Source of the DNA: Methylobacterium longum
GTDB taxonomy: Bacteria; Pseudomonadota; Alphaproteobacteria; Rhizobiales; Beijerinckiaceae
Length of the DNA: 64,000 nt
Direction: 5' to 3'
Assembly (NCBI RefSeq): GCF_022179385.1
Contig: NZ_BPQS01000022.1
Coordinates: 1 to 64,000 of the forward strand
Numbering within the stretch: position 1 is the first letter of the stretch; the number at the start of each line of letters is the position of its first letter. The notes below the pieces were generated by a model. The model worked only from the letters and a program-made list of their open reading frames with translations. It made no database searches and had not been told where the DNA came from. Positions 23,615-33,191 of this stretch are shown here, one piece after another. Made by a program: the position numbers and the translations under genes.

Positions 23615-26185
23615 ATGATGTCGTTGACGGGGAAGCACCGACGTAAGTCGGTGCGGAAAACCATCGTCCTAGTCACTGCGGGTCTTGGCGTCGTCCTGAG
23701 CGGGGCCGCCCAGGCGCAGCAGATCGTCGTCCAGGGCAACCAGCGCGTCGATGCCGACACGATCCGGTCCTACGTGACCGGGACGGCGTCCGGATCCGCC
23801 GAGGAGGCTCGGCGCAACCTGCTGGCGAGCGGCATGTTCTCGGACGTGCGCGTCGCGCAGTCCGGGGGGCGCACGGTGGTCACCGTACGCGAGAACAACC
23901 TGATCAACCGCGTTGTCTTCGAGGGCAACAAGAAGGTCGAGAAGGCCACCCTCGAGAGCCTCGTCGAGGCCAAGGCCCGCGGCCCCTACAGCGAGGCGAT
24001 CGTCAACGCCGACCTCGCGCGCATCCGCGACGTGTACAAGCGCTTCGGCCGCGGCACCGCCAAGGTGACCTACCGGACCGTCGACCTGCCCAACGGCCGC
24101 GTCGACGTGATCTATCAGGTCGACGAGGGCGACAAGACCGGCATCATCTCGATCAACTTCGTCGGCAACAACGCGTATTCCGACCGGACGCTGAAGGGGC
24201 TCATGAGCTCCTCGGAGATGAACTTCCTCTCGTTCATCAAGACCTCCGACGTCTACGATCCCGATCGTATCACCACCGACCTCGATCAGGTCCGCCGCTA
24301 CTACCTGAAGAATGGCTACGCCGACTTCCAGGTGGTCAGCGCCGACGCGCGCTACGTCGAGGGTGACTCCTCCGGCTACGTCATCACCATCACGGTGAAC
24401 GAGGGCGAGCAGTACAAGGTCGGTGCGGTCTCGGTGGATTCGCGCCTGCCGGGCCTCGACACCACCCGTCTCGACGGCAACGTCTCGGCCTCCGTGGGCG
24501 ACATCTACAACGCCGACGACGTGGAGAAGACGCTCAACAATGTCACCCGCGAGGTGAACCGCGCCGGCTATCCGTTCGCGCAGGTCCGCCCCACCGGCCA
24601 GCGCGACCCGGTGACCCATCAGGTCTCCCTCGGCTTCGTGGTCGAGGATGGCCCGCACGTCTACGTCGAGCGCATCAACATCCGCGGCAACACCCGCACC
24701 CGCGACTACGTCATCCGCCGCGAGCTCGATATCGCCGAGGGCGACGCTTACAACCGCGTCCTCACCGACCGGGCCGAGCGTCGGCTGAACGGGCTGGGCT
24801 TCTTCAAGAAGGTCCGCTTCTCGAACGAGCCGGGCTCCGCTCCCGACCGCGTGGTGATCAACATCGATGTCGAGGATCAGCCCACGGGCTCGTTCTCGGT
24901 GGCGGGCGGCTACTCCACCCAGGACGGCATCATCGGCGAGGTCTCGGTCTCCGAGTCGAACTTCCTCGGCCGCGGCCAGTACGTCCGCCTCGCCGGCACG
25001 GGTGGCCAGTACTCGCGCGGCGTCGACTTCTCGTTCACCGAGCCGTACTTCCTCGGCTACCGCCTCGCCGCCGGCTTCGACGCCTTCTACAAGTATTCCG
25101 ACCTGACCCGGTACTCGCGCTACGAGACCACGGTGTACGGCGGCCAGCTGCGCCTCGGCCTGCCGATCACCGAAGAGTTCGGCATCACGCTGCGCTACTC
25201 GGTGTACAACACCGAGCTGAAGGTCCCGAACACCCTGAAGCGGCCGTACAACGACTGCTCGGTGCCGATCCCCGGCTACACGGCGACCTACGGTGCGGGC
25301 ACGATCGACCCGAACACCGGCCGGAACATCGGCGGCCAGGCGGTCTACCCGAACTGTGCGTATGATGGCGAAGCCTCCATCGCCATCAAGGGTTCGCAGG
25401 GCAACACGCTGACCTCGCTGGCCGGCCTGACGCTCGCCTACTCGACGCTCGACGTAATCGGCGCCCCGCGCAACGGCCTCTACGCCGAGCTGAAGCCCGA
25501 CGTGGCGGGCCTCGGCGGCGACTCGAAGTTCTTCCGCGTGACCGCCGATGCGCGGTACTACAAGGAACTCTTCGAGGACGTGGTGGGCTTCGTTCGCTTC
25601 CAGGGCGGCCATATCAGCGCCCTGAACAACGATCCGCTGCGGGTCACCGACCAGTTCTTCCTCGGTCCGTCGCTGGTCCGCGGCTTCGCGCCGAACGGCA
25701 TCGGTCCGCGCGACGTCGGCATCGCCGACGCCCGCTCGAACGCGATCGGCGGCTCGACTTATGTCGGCGGTACGCTGGAAGTGCAGTTCCCGCTTCCTGC
25801 CGTCCCGCGGGACCTGGGCCTGAAGGGCGCGCTCTTCGCCGATGCCGGTACGCTGTTCGGCTATCACGGCCAGCGGACGTTCAACGTGAACGGCGACGCC
25901 TTCATCAACGGCATCTCGCCGCAGACCGGACGGTGCAACTTCAACGCCTTCACGATCGGCGTCGAGCCGGAATGCGTGAACGTCCGCGACACGGCCGCGA
26001 TCCGCTCCTCGATCGGCGCGTCCATCCTGTGGAACTCGCCCCTCGGACCGATCCGGTTCGACTACGCCTACGCGCTGACCAAGGACGAGGGCCAGAAGGT
26101 CTTCGTGCCGGGGCTCAACAAGTACGGCTCGATCGGCAAGGATCAGACGCAGGCGTTCCGCTTCTCCGGCGGCTCACGCTTCTGA
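23615..26185 (+). CDS. bamA: Outer membrane protein assembly factor BamA
   Basis: Omp85 protein that inserts beta-barrels into the outer membrane. The 856-residue precursor has a signal peptide ending AQA-QQ (about residue 35), then five POTRA repeats (the first begins IVVQGNQRVDADTIRSYV; RINIRGNTRTRDYVIRREL opens the fifth). A C-terminal 16-strand barrel contains LGPSLVRGFAPNGIGPRD (VRGF lid-lock motif), and the protein ends in Phe. It lies between rseP and lpxD, as in most Proteobacteria. Confidence 0.97.
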   Translation: MMSLTGKHRRKSVRKTIVLVTAGLGVVLSGAAQAQQIVVQGNQRVDADTIRSYVTGTASGSAEEARRNLLASGMFSDVRVAQSGGRTVVTVRENNLINRVVFEGNKKVEKATLESLVEAKARGPYSEAIVNADLARIRDVYKRFGRGTAKVTYRTVDLPNGRVDVIYQVDEGDKTGIISINFVGNNAYSDRTLKGLMSSSEMNFLSFIKTSDVYDPDRITTDLDQVRRYYLKNGYADFQVVSADARYVEGDSSGYVITITVNEGEQYKVGAVSVDSRLPGLDTTRLDGNVSASVGDIYNADDVEKTLNNVTREVNRAGYPFAQVRPTGQRDPVTHQVSLGFVVEDGPHVYVERINIRGNTRTRDYVIRRELDIAEGDAYNRVLTDRAERRLNGLGFFKKVRFSNEPGSAPDRVVINIDVEDQPTGSFSVAGGYSTQDGIIGEVSVSESNFLGRGQYVRLAGTGGQYSRGVDFSFTEPYFLGYRLAAGFDAFYKYSDLTRYSRYETTVYGGQLRLGLPITEEFGITLRYSVYNTELKVPNTLKRPYNDCSVPIPGYTATYGAGTIDPNTGRNIGGQAVYPNCAYDGEASIAIKGSQGNTLTSLAGLTLAYSTLDVIGAPRNGLYAELKPDVAGLGGDSKFFRVTADARYYKELFEDVVGFVRFQGGHISALNNDPLRVTDQFFLGPSLVRGFAPNGIGPRDVGIADARSNAIGGSTYVGGTLEVQFPLPAVPRDLGLKGALFADAGTLFGYHGQRTFNVNGDAFINGISPQTGRCNFNAFTIGVEPECVNVRDTAAIRSSIGASILWNSPLGPIRFDYAYALTKDEGQKVFVPGLNKYGSIGKDQTQAFRFSGGSRF

Positions 26186-26198
26186 TAAAAGGCTCCTG

Positions 26199-26225
26199 CG
26201 CCGGCCGGATCTTTCCCGGTCGGCG
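26199..26225 (+). terminator. Hairpin between bamA and lpxD
   Basis: CGCCGGCCGG (26199-26208) pairs with CCGGTCGGCG (26216-26225), with one G-T wobble and a 7-base loop. It ends 11 bases before the lpxD ATG, so it could attenuate read-through or affect lpxD initiation. No T-tract follows. Confidence 0.45.
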
Positions 26226-26236
26226 CGTTGTCGTGC

Positions 26237-27295
26237 ATGTCAGATCCCATCTTCTTCATCGCCGCATCCGGCATCACCCTGTCCGAGATCGCGGCCGCCG
26301 CCGGCGCCTCCCTCCCGGAGGGCGCGGATCCGGAGCATCGGCTCGCGGGCGCCGCATCGCTGGAAAGCGCCGGGCCGCAGCACCTCGCCTACATGGACAA
26401 TGCCCGGTACGGCGACGCGCTCGCCGCTACGCAGGCGGGCGCCTGCCTGGTCTCGCCCCGCTTCGCCGCGCGCTGTCCGGCCGAAACTGTCGCCATCGTC
26501 AGCCGCGATCCCTATCGCGCCTACGCGATGCTGCTCGGCCGCCTGCATCCCGACGCGCTGCGCCCGGGCTCGCAATTCGGCGCCCGCGGCATCGCGCCGG
26601 GCGCCCATGTCCATCCGGAAGCGCGGCTGGAGGAGGGGGTCACGGTCGATCCGGGCGCGGTGATCGGCCCCGATGCCGAGATCGGCGCCGGCACCGTGGT
26701 CGGCCCGAACGCGGTGATCGGGCCCGGCGTCCGGATCGGCCGGGACTGCGCGATCGGGGCGGGCACGACGCTCAGCCACGCGCTCCTCGGCAATCGGGTG
26801 ATCCTCCATCCGGGCGCCCGGCTGGGGCAGGACGGCTTCGGTTTCGCCATGGGCGCCACCCACCTGAAGGTGCCGCAGGTCGGCCGAGTCATCGTCCAAG
26901 ACGATGTCGAGGTCGGCGCCAACACGACGATCGACCGGGGCGCGTCGCGGGACACGGTGATCGGCGAGGGCACCAAGATCGATAACCTCGTGCAGATCGC
27001 CCACAACGTCGTGATCGGCCGGCACTGCGTGATCGTGTCGGGCGTCGGCATCTCGGGTTCGACCACGCTGGAGGATTACGTCGTCCTGGGCGGGCAGGTG
27101 GGCGTCGTGGGCCATCTGCGCATCGGCCGCGGGTCACAGATCGCGGGCTCGTCCAACGTCAACCGGGACGTCCCGCCGGGCAGCCGGTGGGGTGGAACGC
27201 CCGCAAAGCCCGTACGGGCGTGGTTCCGGGAACTGACGACGCTGGCGCGCCTCGCCGAGCGGTCGGGCAAGGCCGACACGGCCGAGGATTCGTGA
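26237..27295 (+). CDS. lpxD: UDP-3-O-(3-hydroxyacyl)glucosamine N-acyltransferase
   Basis: Third step of lipid A synthesis, adding the N-linked hydroxyacyl chain from ACP. The 352-residue protein has an N-terminal uridine-binding domain, then a left-handed beta-helix of hexapeptide repeats (VTVDPGAVIGPDAEIGAG and on). The catalytic-region motif is NLVQIAHNVVIGRHC. ATG 26237 (MSDPIFF) is preferred over TTG 26228. Confidence 0.95.
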   Translation: MSDPIFFIAASGITLSEIAAAAGASLPEGADPEHRLAGAASLESAGPQHLAYMDNARYGDALAATQAGACLVSPRFAARCPAETVAIVSRDPYRAYAMLLGRLHPDALRPGSQFGARGIAPGAHVHPEARLEEGVTVDPGAVIGPDAEIGAGTVVGPNAVIGPGVRIGRDCAIGAGTTLSHALLGNRVILHPGARLGQDGFGFAMGATHLKVPQVGRVIVQDDVEVGANTTIDRGASRDTVIGEGTKIDNLVQIAHNVVIGRHCVIVSGVGISGSTTLEDYVVLGGQVGVVGHLRIGRGSQIAGSSNVNRDVPPGSRWGGTPAKPVRAWFRELTTLARLAERSGKADTAEDS

Positions 27296-27580
27296 TCTGA
27301 CGGCAGCCGCACGCCGGTCCGGACCCGAGGGCCGGCCCGCGCCATCCGTGGTCGAGGCCTCCGTGAGGATGATCCCGATCCGCCCTCCTCATCCCGCGGT
27401 ACCGACGGCCATCCTTGGCGCGCAGTGCGCCGAAACCCTGTCATGGACGGGCTTCGGGTGCCGATCCGTCACCCGGAAGGCCTTGCATGTCCGGCGATTT
27501 CTTCCGAAGAGGGCGGTCCGTTCGCCGTCGGCGACCGGATGCCAAGCCGCCCGGAGCGGTACGTCGAGGTGCGGAATCTG

Positions 27581-28057
27581 ATGAGTGAGGCGGCGCGCGA
27601 GACCGGCGGCGAGCTGGGCACAGCCGATATCCAGACGCTGCTGGAGCTGCTGCCGCACCGCTACCCGTTCCTCATGGTGGACCGCATCGTCGAGATCGAC
27701 GGCGACGAATCCTGCATCGGCATCAAGAACGTCACGGCCAACGAGCCGCAGTTCATGGGGCACTTTCCCGATATGCCGGTCTTCCCTGGCGTTCTCCTGA
27801 TCGAGGGCATGGCGCAGACGGCCGGCGCGATCTGCTGCCGACACATCCGGACGGATGAGCTGCGCACCAAGCAGGTGTTCTTCATGACCATCGACAAGTG
27901 CAAGTTCCGCAAGCCCGTCACGCCGGGCGACCAGGTGCGCTTCTACATGAAGAAGACGAACCAGCGCCGGACCATGTGGTGGTTTCGCGGCGAGGCCCGG
28001 GTCGACGGCACGTTGGTCGCCGAAGCCGAGATCGGTGCCATGCTGGTGACGGAGTGA
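27581..28057 (+). CDS. fabZ: 3-hydroxyacyl-[ACP] dehydratase FabZ
   Basis: Dehydrates 3-hydroxyacyl-ACP in fatty acid elongation, competing with LpxA/LpxD for the same substrate. The hot-dog fold has LLPHRYPFLMVDRI, and HFPDMPVFPGVLLIEGMAQ holds the catalytic His and Glu. ATG 27581 gives 158 residues, close to E. coli (151). Upstream in-frame starts add an unsupported leader. 285 bases separate it from lpxD; I see no gene there. The stop overlaps lpxA (GTGA). Confidence 0.94.
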   Translation: MSEAARETGGELGTADIQTLLELLPHRYPFLMVDRIVEIDGDESCIGIKNVTANEPQFMGHFPDMPVFPGVLLIEGMAQTAGAICCRHIRTDELRTKQVFFMTIDKCKFRKPVTPGDQVRFYMKKTNQRRTMWWFRGEARVDGTLVAEAEIGAMLVTE

Positions 28058-28872
28058 GCGGCTCCCTGATCCATCCGAATGCCGTGATCGAGCCCGGCGC
28101 CCAGATCGGCGACGGGACCCGGATCGGCCCGTTCTGCCATGTCGGCCCCGAGGTGGTGATCGGCGCGGATTGCGAACTCATCAGCCACGTCGTCCTGTCG
28201 GGCCGGACGAATGTCGGGCCGCGCACCCGGATCTTCCCTTTCGCCTCGATCGGCCACCAGCCCCAGGATCTCAAGTACCGGGGCGAGGCCTCCACCCTCA
28301 CGATCGGCTCCGACTGCCTGATCCGCGAGGGCGTGACCATGAATCCCGGCACCAGCGGCGGCGGTCTGGAGACCTCGGTGGGCGACCACTGCACCTTCCT
28401 GGCCAACTCGCATGTCGGCCACGATTGCCGGGTCGGCGCGCACGTGATCTTCTCAAACAACGTCATGCTGGCGGGCCATTGCTCCGTGGGCGACTACGCG
28501 ATCCTCGGCGGCGGCGCCGCCGTGATCCAGTTTGCCCGGGTCGGCGCGCACGCCTTCGTGGGCGGTCTCTCGGGTCTGGAGAACGACTGCATCCCCTACG
28601 GGATGGTGCTCGGCAACCGGGCCACCCTGTCGGGCCTCAACATCATCGGGCTGCAGCGGCGCGGCTTCGCCCGCGAGGACATCCATGCCCTGCGGCGGGC
28701 CTACCGCCTGCTCTTCGCCCCCGAGGGCACGCTGATGGAGCGCGTCGAGGACGTGGCCGCGACCTTCGAATCCCACACGGCGGTTCGGGAGATCCTCGAC
28801 TTCATCCGCAGCGGCGGCAAGCGCTCGATCTGTACGCCGCGCGAGCTCCCCACACCGATCAGCGCCGCCTGA
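28054..28872 (+). CDS. lpxA: UDP-N-acetylglucosamine O-acyltransferase
   Basis: First step of lipid A synthesis. The 272-residue hexapeptide-repeat protein begins IHPNAVIEPGAQIGDGTRIGPF. FLANSHVGHDCRVG contains the catalytic His. GGLSGLENDCIPYGMVLGNRATLSGLNIIGLQRRGF is the usual C-terminal junction. GTG 28054 is coupled to fabZ. Acyl-chain specificity cannot be read with confidence. Confidence 0.95.
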   Translation: MSGSLIHPNAVIEPGAQIGDGTRIGPFCHVGPEVVIGADCELISHVVLSGRTNVGPRTRIFPFASIGHQPQDLKYRGEASTLTIGSDCLIREGVTMNPGTSGGGLETSVGDHCTFLANSHVGHDCRVGAHVIFSNNVMLAGHCSVGDYAILGGGAAVIQFARVGAHAFVGGLSGLENDCIPYGMVLGNRATLSGLNIIGLQRRGFAREDIHALRRAYRLLFAPEGTLMERVEDVAATFESHTAVREILDFIRSGGKRSICTPRELPTPISAA

Positions 28873-28883
28873 GCCGCGCTGCC

Positions 28884-29747
28884 GTGGCGACGGTCGAACC
28901 CGGGCGCGAGCCGGCCCTCGTGTTGATCGCCGGTGCGGGGCGTCTGCCCGAACTCGTCGCGGAATCGCTGCGCCGGGCACGACGGCCGTTCCGCGTGATC
29001 GCCCTGCGGGGCTTCACGGGTCCGGCTCTGCGCAGCCGTGCCGACGCCACCGTCGATCTCCTGGATCTCGCCGCCACCCTGAAGCTTCTGCGCCGGTGGG
29101 GACCCGCCGTGGTCGTGCCGGCCGGCGGCGTTTCCCGTCCGAGCCCGGCCGCCATCCTCAACGCGGGCGCCGCGCTGCGCAACCGTGAGGTCCTGCGCGC
29201 GATCGCGAGCGGCGGGGACGACCGCCTCCTGCGCGCCGCCCTGACCCTCGTCGAGGAGGAGGGTCACCGGGTTCTCGGCGTCCACGAGGCGGCGCCGGAC
29301 CTGCTCTGCCCGGAGGGTCCGATCGGGCGGCGCAAGCCGGATGCTGCGGCGGCGACCTCGATCCGCACCGGGCGCGGCGTGCTCGCAGCCCTGTCACCCT
29401 ACGATCTCGGGCAGGCCGTGACGGTCGCGGGCGAGCGGGTGCTCGCCGTCGAGGGTCCCGAAGGCACCGACCGCATGCTGGCCCGCGCGCGCGCGCTCGG
29501 GCGCCGACCCTTCGGCCTGGGGCGGCCGCTCCCCGCGGCGGTGCTGGTGAAGGCACCCAAGCTGGGCCAGGACCTCCGCGTCGACCTGCCGGCCGTCGGG
29601 CCGCGTACGGTGCGCAACGCCGCCAAGGCCGGCTGCGTCGGCCTCGCCCTGGAGGCCGGCGGCACGCTGGTGATCGACCGCATCGCCACCGCCGCGGAGG
29701 CCGACCGCCTCGGCCTGTTCGTGATCGGCTACGGGAGCGCGCCGTGA
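28884..29747 (+). CDS. lpxI: UDP-2,3-diacylglucosamine pyrophosphatase LpxI
   Basis: Hydrolyses UDP-diacylglucosamine to lipid X, the role LpxH plays in E. coli. The family (formerly DUF1009) is typical of Alphaproteobacteria. The 287-residue protein has LVLIAGAGRLPELVAESLRR near the N-terminus. The C-domain includes GVLVK-type PAAVLVKAPKLGQDLRVDLPAVG and GCVGLALEAGGTLVIDR. GTG 28884 is the best start, 11 bases after lpxA. The stop overlaps lpxB. Confidence 0.9.
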   Translation: MATVEPGREPALVLIAGAGRLPELVAESLRRARRPFRVIALRGFTGPALRSRADATVDLLDLAATLKLLRRWGPAVVVPAGGVSRPSPAAILNAGAALRNREVLRAIASGGDDRLLRAALTLVEEEGHRVLGVHEAAPDLLCPEGPIGRRKPDAAAATSIRTGRGVLAALSPYDLGQAVTVAGERVLAVEGPEGTDRMLARARALGRRPFGLGRPLPAAVLVKAPKLGQDLRVDLPAVGPRTVRNAAKAGCVGLALEAGGTLVIDRIATAAEADRLGLFVIGYGSAP

Positions 29748-30940
29748 TGGCGGCCGGGCCGCGGATGATCTGGCTGGTCGCCGGCGAGGATTCCGGCGAT
29801 CAGCTCGGCGCCAAGCTGATGCGGGCGTTGCGGGCGGCGGCGCCGGAGACCGCGTTCGGCGGGGTCGGCGGCGAAGCCATGGCCGAGGCGGGTCTCGTCT
29901 CCCTGTTCCCGCTCGATGACGTCGCGGTGATGGGCTACCTGCCGGTCCTCGCCCGGGCGCGGACGCTCCTGCGGCGCATCCGCGAGACCGTGGCGGCGGC
30001 GGTGCGCGCCCGGCCGGACGTGCTGGTGATCATCGACAGCCCGGGCTTCACCCACGCGGTGGCGCGCCGCGTGCGGAGAGCCGCGCCGGGCATTCCCATC
30101 GTCGATTACGTCTCCCCGAGCGTCTGGGCGTGGCGGCCGTGGCGGGCGAAGGGGATGCGCCCCTTCATCGACCACGTGATGGCCCTGCTCCCCTTCGAGC
30201 CCGACGCGCATCTGCGGCTCGGAGGACCACCCTGCACCTATGTCGGGCACCCGCTGATCGAGCGCCTGCACGATCTGCGACCGGCGGATCCGAAGCATCG
30301 GCGTCGCGACACGGTCCCGCACAGCCTCGTGGTGCTGCCCGGCTCGCGCCGGTCCGAGATCGAGCGGCTGATGCCGGTCTTCGGGCAGGCGCTGGATCGC
30401 GTGGGCCGCAGCGTGCCGATCGAGGCGGTTCTGCCCGCCGTCACGCGCCATCGCGCGCTGATCGAACGCCTCGCGGCGGGTTGGCCGCTGCCGGTTCGGA
30501 TCGTCACCGGCGAGGCTTCGAAATACGCCGCCTTCCGGGGAGCCCGCGCGGCGCTCGCCGCCTCCGGAACGGTGACGCTGGAACTCGCGCTGGCGGGGGT
30601 GCCGATGGTCGTGGCCTACAGGGTCTCGCGGGCGGAGGAGTTCATCGCCCGCCGGCTCATTCAAGTCCCGAGCATCGTGCTGCCGAACCTGATCCTCGGC
30701 GCGAATGCGGTTCCGGAATTCGTCCAGGCGGAATGCGCCCCGGAGCCCCTCGCGCAGTCGCTGCTGCCGCTGCTGAAGGGTGGGCCCGCGCGCGACGCGC
30801 AGCTCGACGCGCTGGCTCAGATCGACGAGCGCATGCGGCTGCCGGGCGCCGATACGCCGAGCCGAGCCGCGGCGCGCATCGTCCTGCGTGCGGCGGAAGG
30901 GCAGGGCCGCGGCCTTGGAATCGGAGCGGGGCCCCTCTGA
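29744..30940 (+). CDS. lpxB: Lipid-A-disaccharide synthase
   Basis: Glycosyltransferase (GT19) joining lipid X and UDP-diacylglucosamine. Signatures are WLVAGEDSGDQLGAKLMRAL, FGGVGGEAMAEAGL, VIIDSPGFTHAVARRV, DYVSPSVWAWRPWRAKG and CTYVGHPLIERL. It has 398 residues. The start is GTG 29744 or ATG 29747; both overlap the lpxI stop. It is the last gene of the envelope cluster. Confidence 0.95.
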   Translation: MMAAGPRMIWLVAGEDSGDQLGAKLMRALRAAAPETAFGGVGGEAMAEAGLVSLFPLDDVAVMGYLPVLARARTLLRRIRETVAAAVRARPDVLVIIDSPGFTHAVARRVRRAAPGIPIVDYVSPSVWAWRPWRAKGMRPFIDHVMALLPFEPDAHLRLGGPPCTYVGHPLIERLHDLRPADPKHRRRDTVPHSLVVLPGSRRSEIERLMPVFGQALDRVGRSVPIEAVLPAVTRHRALIERLAAGWPLPVRIVTGEASKYAAFRGARAALAASGTVTLELALAGVPMVVAYRVSRAEEFIARRLIQVPSIVLPNLILGANAVPEFVQAECAPEPLAQSLLPLLKGGPARDAQLDALAQIDERMRLPGADTPSRAAARIVLRAAEGQGRGLGIGAGPL

Positions 30941-30950
30941 CCGCTGCGGA

Positions 30951-30989
30951 CCCGCCACCCGTGCGGGTGCAGCGAAGCGGTGTGGCGGG
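30951..30989 (+). terminator. Hairpin after lpxB
   Basis: CCCGCCAC (30951-30958) pairs with GTGGCGGG (30982-30989), with a smaller CCCG/CGGG hairpin in the loop. It starts 11 bases past the lpxB stop and likely ends the envelope operon. Confidence 0.45.
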
Positions 30990-31093
30990 CGCCATCCATG
31001 TGGAGGTTGCGAGGCCCCCGTCACTGGACCGGCGAGGATGAGGATGGCGCACGCGACCGGTCGCGACGAACGACGACCGGGTGAAGCGGTCCG

Positions 31094-31762
31094 TCAGCCC
31101 GCGCGCCGGCTGCAGCGCACGTAGGAGGCGCTGCCGCGGCTGCTGGACCAGGTCAGGTGGTCGCCGTCCACCGTGAGGCGAACCTGGGACGACCAGCGCC
31201 GGCCGCGGTCGCTGCACTCGGCCGACGTGATCCAGGCGTTCCCGGCACGGCGCGTGTCGTGGAAGGTGCAGACCGTGCGGCCCGCCCTGGCGTGATCCTG
31301 GGTGATCGTCGCCGGGATGTAGCCCCGCCGCCGGGAGGGCGTGCCGCAGGCACCCGCCGTCGGTCCCCAGACCCCAGCATAATCGGGGGTGGCCGACGCG
31401 CTGACCTGGGCCGTGGCCGGAGCCGGCCTCGCGACGGGAGCGGGTATCGGTGCCGGAACGGCCGCCATGGGGCCTGGAGCGGGGACTGGGGATTGGGCAG
31501 GGGGTAGTGCTGCCGGAGCACCGCGGACGGGCGCATCGAGCAGGACCGCCCGGCGCGCGGCCTGCTGCGCAGCGGGCGCATCGCCGGCCGGCGTCACCCC
31601 GGCGGCCCCCTGGTTGCGGAACGGCATGTCCTCGGTGAGGTAGGCCGCGCTGTAGGCGAACAGGCCGACCCAGCCGGCGACGAGCAGCCCCGGCACGGCG
31701 TAACGCTGCCTGGAGCCGGGACGCGTCCCGCCGCCGGGTTCCGCCAACACCAATGCCCCCAT
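31094..31762 (-). CDS. Hypothetical membrane-anchored protein with Cys-containing C-terminal domain
   Basis: 222 residues from ATG 31762. One membrane helix (about 24-42, VPGLLVAGWVGLFAYSAAYL) is followed by a Pro/Ala-rich linker (about 50-125). A compact C-terminal domain starts DYAGVWGPTAGACG and includes GRTVCTFHDTRRAGNAWITSAEC, ending ASYVRCSRRAG. Four cysteines suggest two disulphides in the periplasm. I do not recognise the family. It sits 20 bases downstream of the oxygenase gene on the same strand. Confidence 0.65.
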   Translation of the reverse strand: MGALVLAEPGGGTRPGSRQRYAVPGLLVAGWVGLFAYSAAYLTEDMPFRNQGAAGVTPAGDAPAAQQAARRAVLLDAPVRGAPAALPPAQSPVPAPGPMAAVPAPIPAPVARPAPATAQVSASATPDYAGVWGPTAGACGTPSRRRGYIPATITQDHARAGRTVCTFHDTRRAGNAWITSAECSDRGRRWSSQVRLTVDGDHLTWSSSRGSASYVRCSRRAG

Positions 31763-31782
31763 GGTCGACCCCCGTCGTCCGG

Positions 31783-32415
31783 TCAGCGGCCGAAGATGCC
31801 CTTCAGGAACTGTGCCGTCCGGTTGCGCTTGCGCTTGCGGGCAAGCTCCGACGCGTCCTTGAGCCACGCGACCTGGACGACGCGCCGCTCGCCCTCGAAC
31901 GGCTCGTGGCCGTGCCAGGAATTGTCGGCCCGCAGGAACGCGAACATCGTGCCCATGGTGGGCGGCACCTCGACCGCGAAGGGCGCGTAGTTGCGGCCGT
32001 CGTACAGGACCCGCAGGCGGCCGGCCGCCGGGGCGTCCCAGGCGTCGTTCATGTAGACGAGGAGCGTCAGCACCTTCGACGGACCGTCCGTGTGGATCGA
32101 ACCGTACTTGAGCTGGCTGCGCCGCATGATCGTGGTCAGCCGCGGGCAGGAGACGAGGTCGATGCCGAACTTCTCGCCGAGGATCTTCGAGAACGCGTCG
32201 CTCTCCAGCTCATCGATCAGCGCCTTGAAGCGACCCTTCAGGGCGACCTCGTCCACCGTCAGGTAGCCGGGCTTGGCGATGTCCGGGAAGTCGCGGCGGA
32301 TGTCGTCGATCGCTTCGGGGTTCAGGACGTTGCTGCCGAGGGTGTAGGCGTAGGGCTCGCGGGAGACCGGGGCGGCGCGCACCGCCGAGACGTCGAGGAT
32401 CGAGAGGGCGGACAT
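31783..32415 (-). CDS. 2OG-Fe(II) oxygenase superfamily protein
   Basis: 210 residues. The HxD...H facial triad is visible as KYGSIHTDGPSKVLTLLVYM and DNSWHGHEPFEGERRVVQVAW; the Arg pair near the end of the second segment suits 2-oxoglutarate binding. It belongs with the small phytanoyl/prolyl-hydroxylase-like oxygenases often found near polysaccharide or secreted-protein genes. The substrate is unknown. The C-terminus is strongly basic (LARKRKRNRTAQFLKGIFGR). It is probably co-transcribed with the membrane protein 20 bases downstream. Confidence 0.78.
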   Translation of the reverse strand: MSALSILDVSAVRAAPVSREPYAYTLGSNVLNPEAIDDIRRDFPDIAKPGYLTVDEVALKGRFKALIDELESDAFSKILGEKFGIDLVSCPRLTTIMRRSQLKYGSIHTDGPSKVLTLLVYMNDAWDAPAAGRLRVLYDGRNYAPFAVEVPPTMGTMFAFLRADNSWHGHEPFEGERRVVQVAWLKDASELARKRKRNRTAQFLKGIFGR

Positions 32416-32721
32416 CGTTGGGGTCCCTTGGCTCCGGTAAATGACTCCGGCTCACGTCTCCGGCACGCCCCGCGCCTCAGGACGCATGCCGGAGGACCGG
32501 TCGGGCGGGTGTGCCGAGGCCGCCCGCGCCGGCCTCGGCGCGCGCGGAGGCGCGGCCCGTCGCGGCGGTCCCGGACCTCTCATAATCGGGCGATTGCGGC
32601 GGTCCCACGGCGAAAGCCGCAAGGTGGCGCATTCCGGTGACAGTCTCGGGCGGCCGGCTTGTGCAGGATGGCGCGATGCCCGCGGGCTTTCTTCCCGGGC
32701 GCGTGTTGGAACCCGTTCTTG

Positions 32722-33039
32722 ATGAGGCCGCTGGTCCTCGCCCTGCTGTGCGCCCACCTTGCCGCCGTCGCGACCGGGTCGGACGCGCGTGCCCAGTCGC
32801 GGCCGCCGCGCGGTTCCTTCACCGCGCGAATGAGCTGCGCCGAGGCGATGGCCCTGGTGAAGGGGGAGGGCGACGTGGTGGTCGCCCTGGGCGGCGCACC
32901 GGAGCGCTTCGTCAGCGCACCCGGCCGCTGCTCCGGTTCGGAGATCGCCGAACTGCGCTTCGTGCCGACCCGCGACAATCCGCAATGCCCCGTCGGCTAT
33001 CATTGTCGCGAGCCGGGTTTCGAGGAGTGGAACTGGTGA
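32722..33039 (+). CDS. Small secreted Cys-rich protein of unknown function
   Basis: 105 residues from ATG 32722. A signal peptide (MRPLVLALLCAHLAAVATG, cleavage near DARA-QS) precedes a mature part of about 80 residues. Cysteines occur in MSCAEAMALV, GRCSGSEI and QCPVGYHC, consistent with two disulphides. No family is recognised. An upstream in-frame start (32659) would add 21 residues and obscure the signal peptide. Confidence 0.6.
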   Translation: MRPLVLALLCAHLAAVATGSDARAQSRPPRGSFTARMSCAEAMALVKGEGDVVVALGGAPERFVSAPGRCSGSEIAELRFVPTRDNPQCPVGYHCREPGFEEWNW

Positions 33040-33191
33040 GACGCCGCCTGGCGTAAATCGCCGCACGGCCCGCACGTGACGAAAGTTTCACGCGACAGCG
33101 CGGGGCACGTGCCCTTATCTCGCCATCACCCGGGGCCAAGGCCGCCGGGTTGCGCCTCCTGCTGGGCGCGGACGGGACGGGGGATCGACGC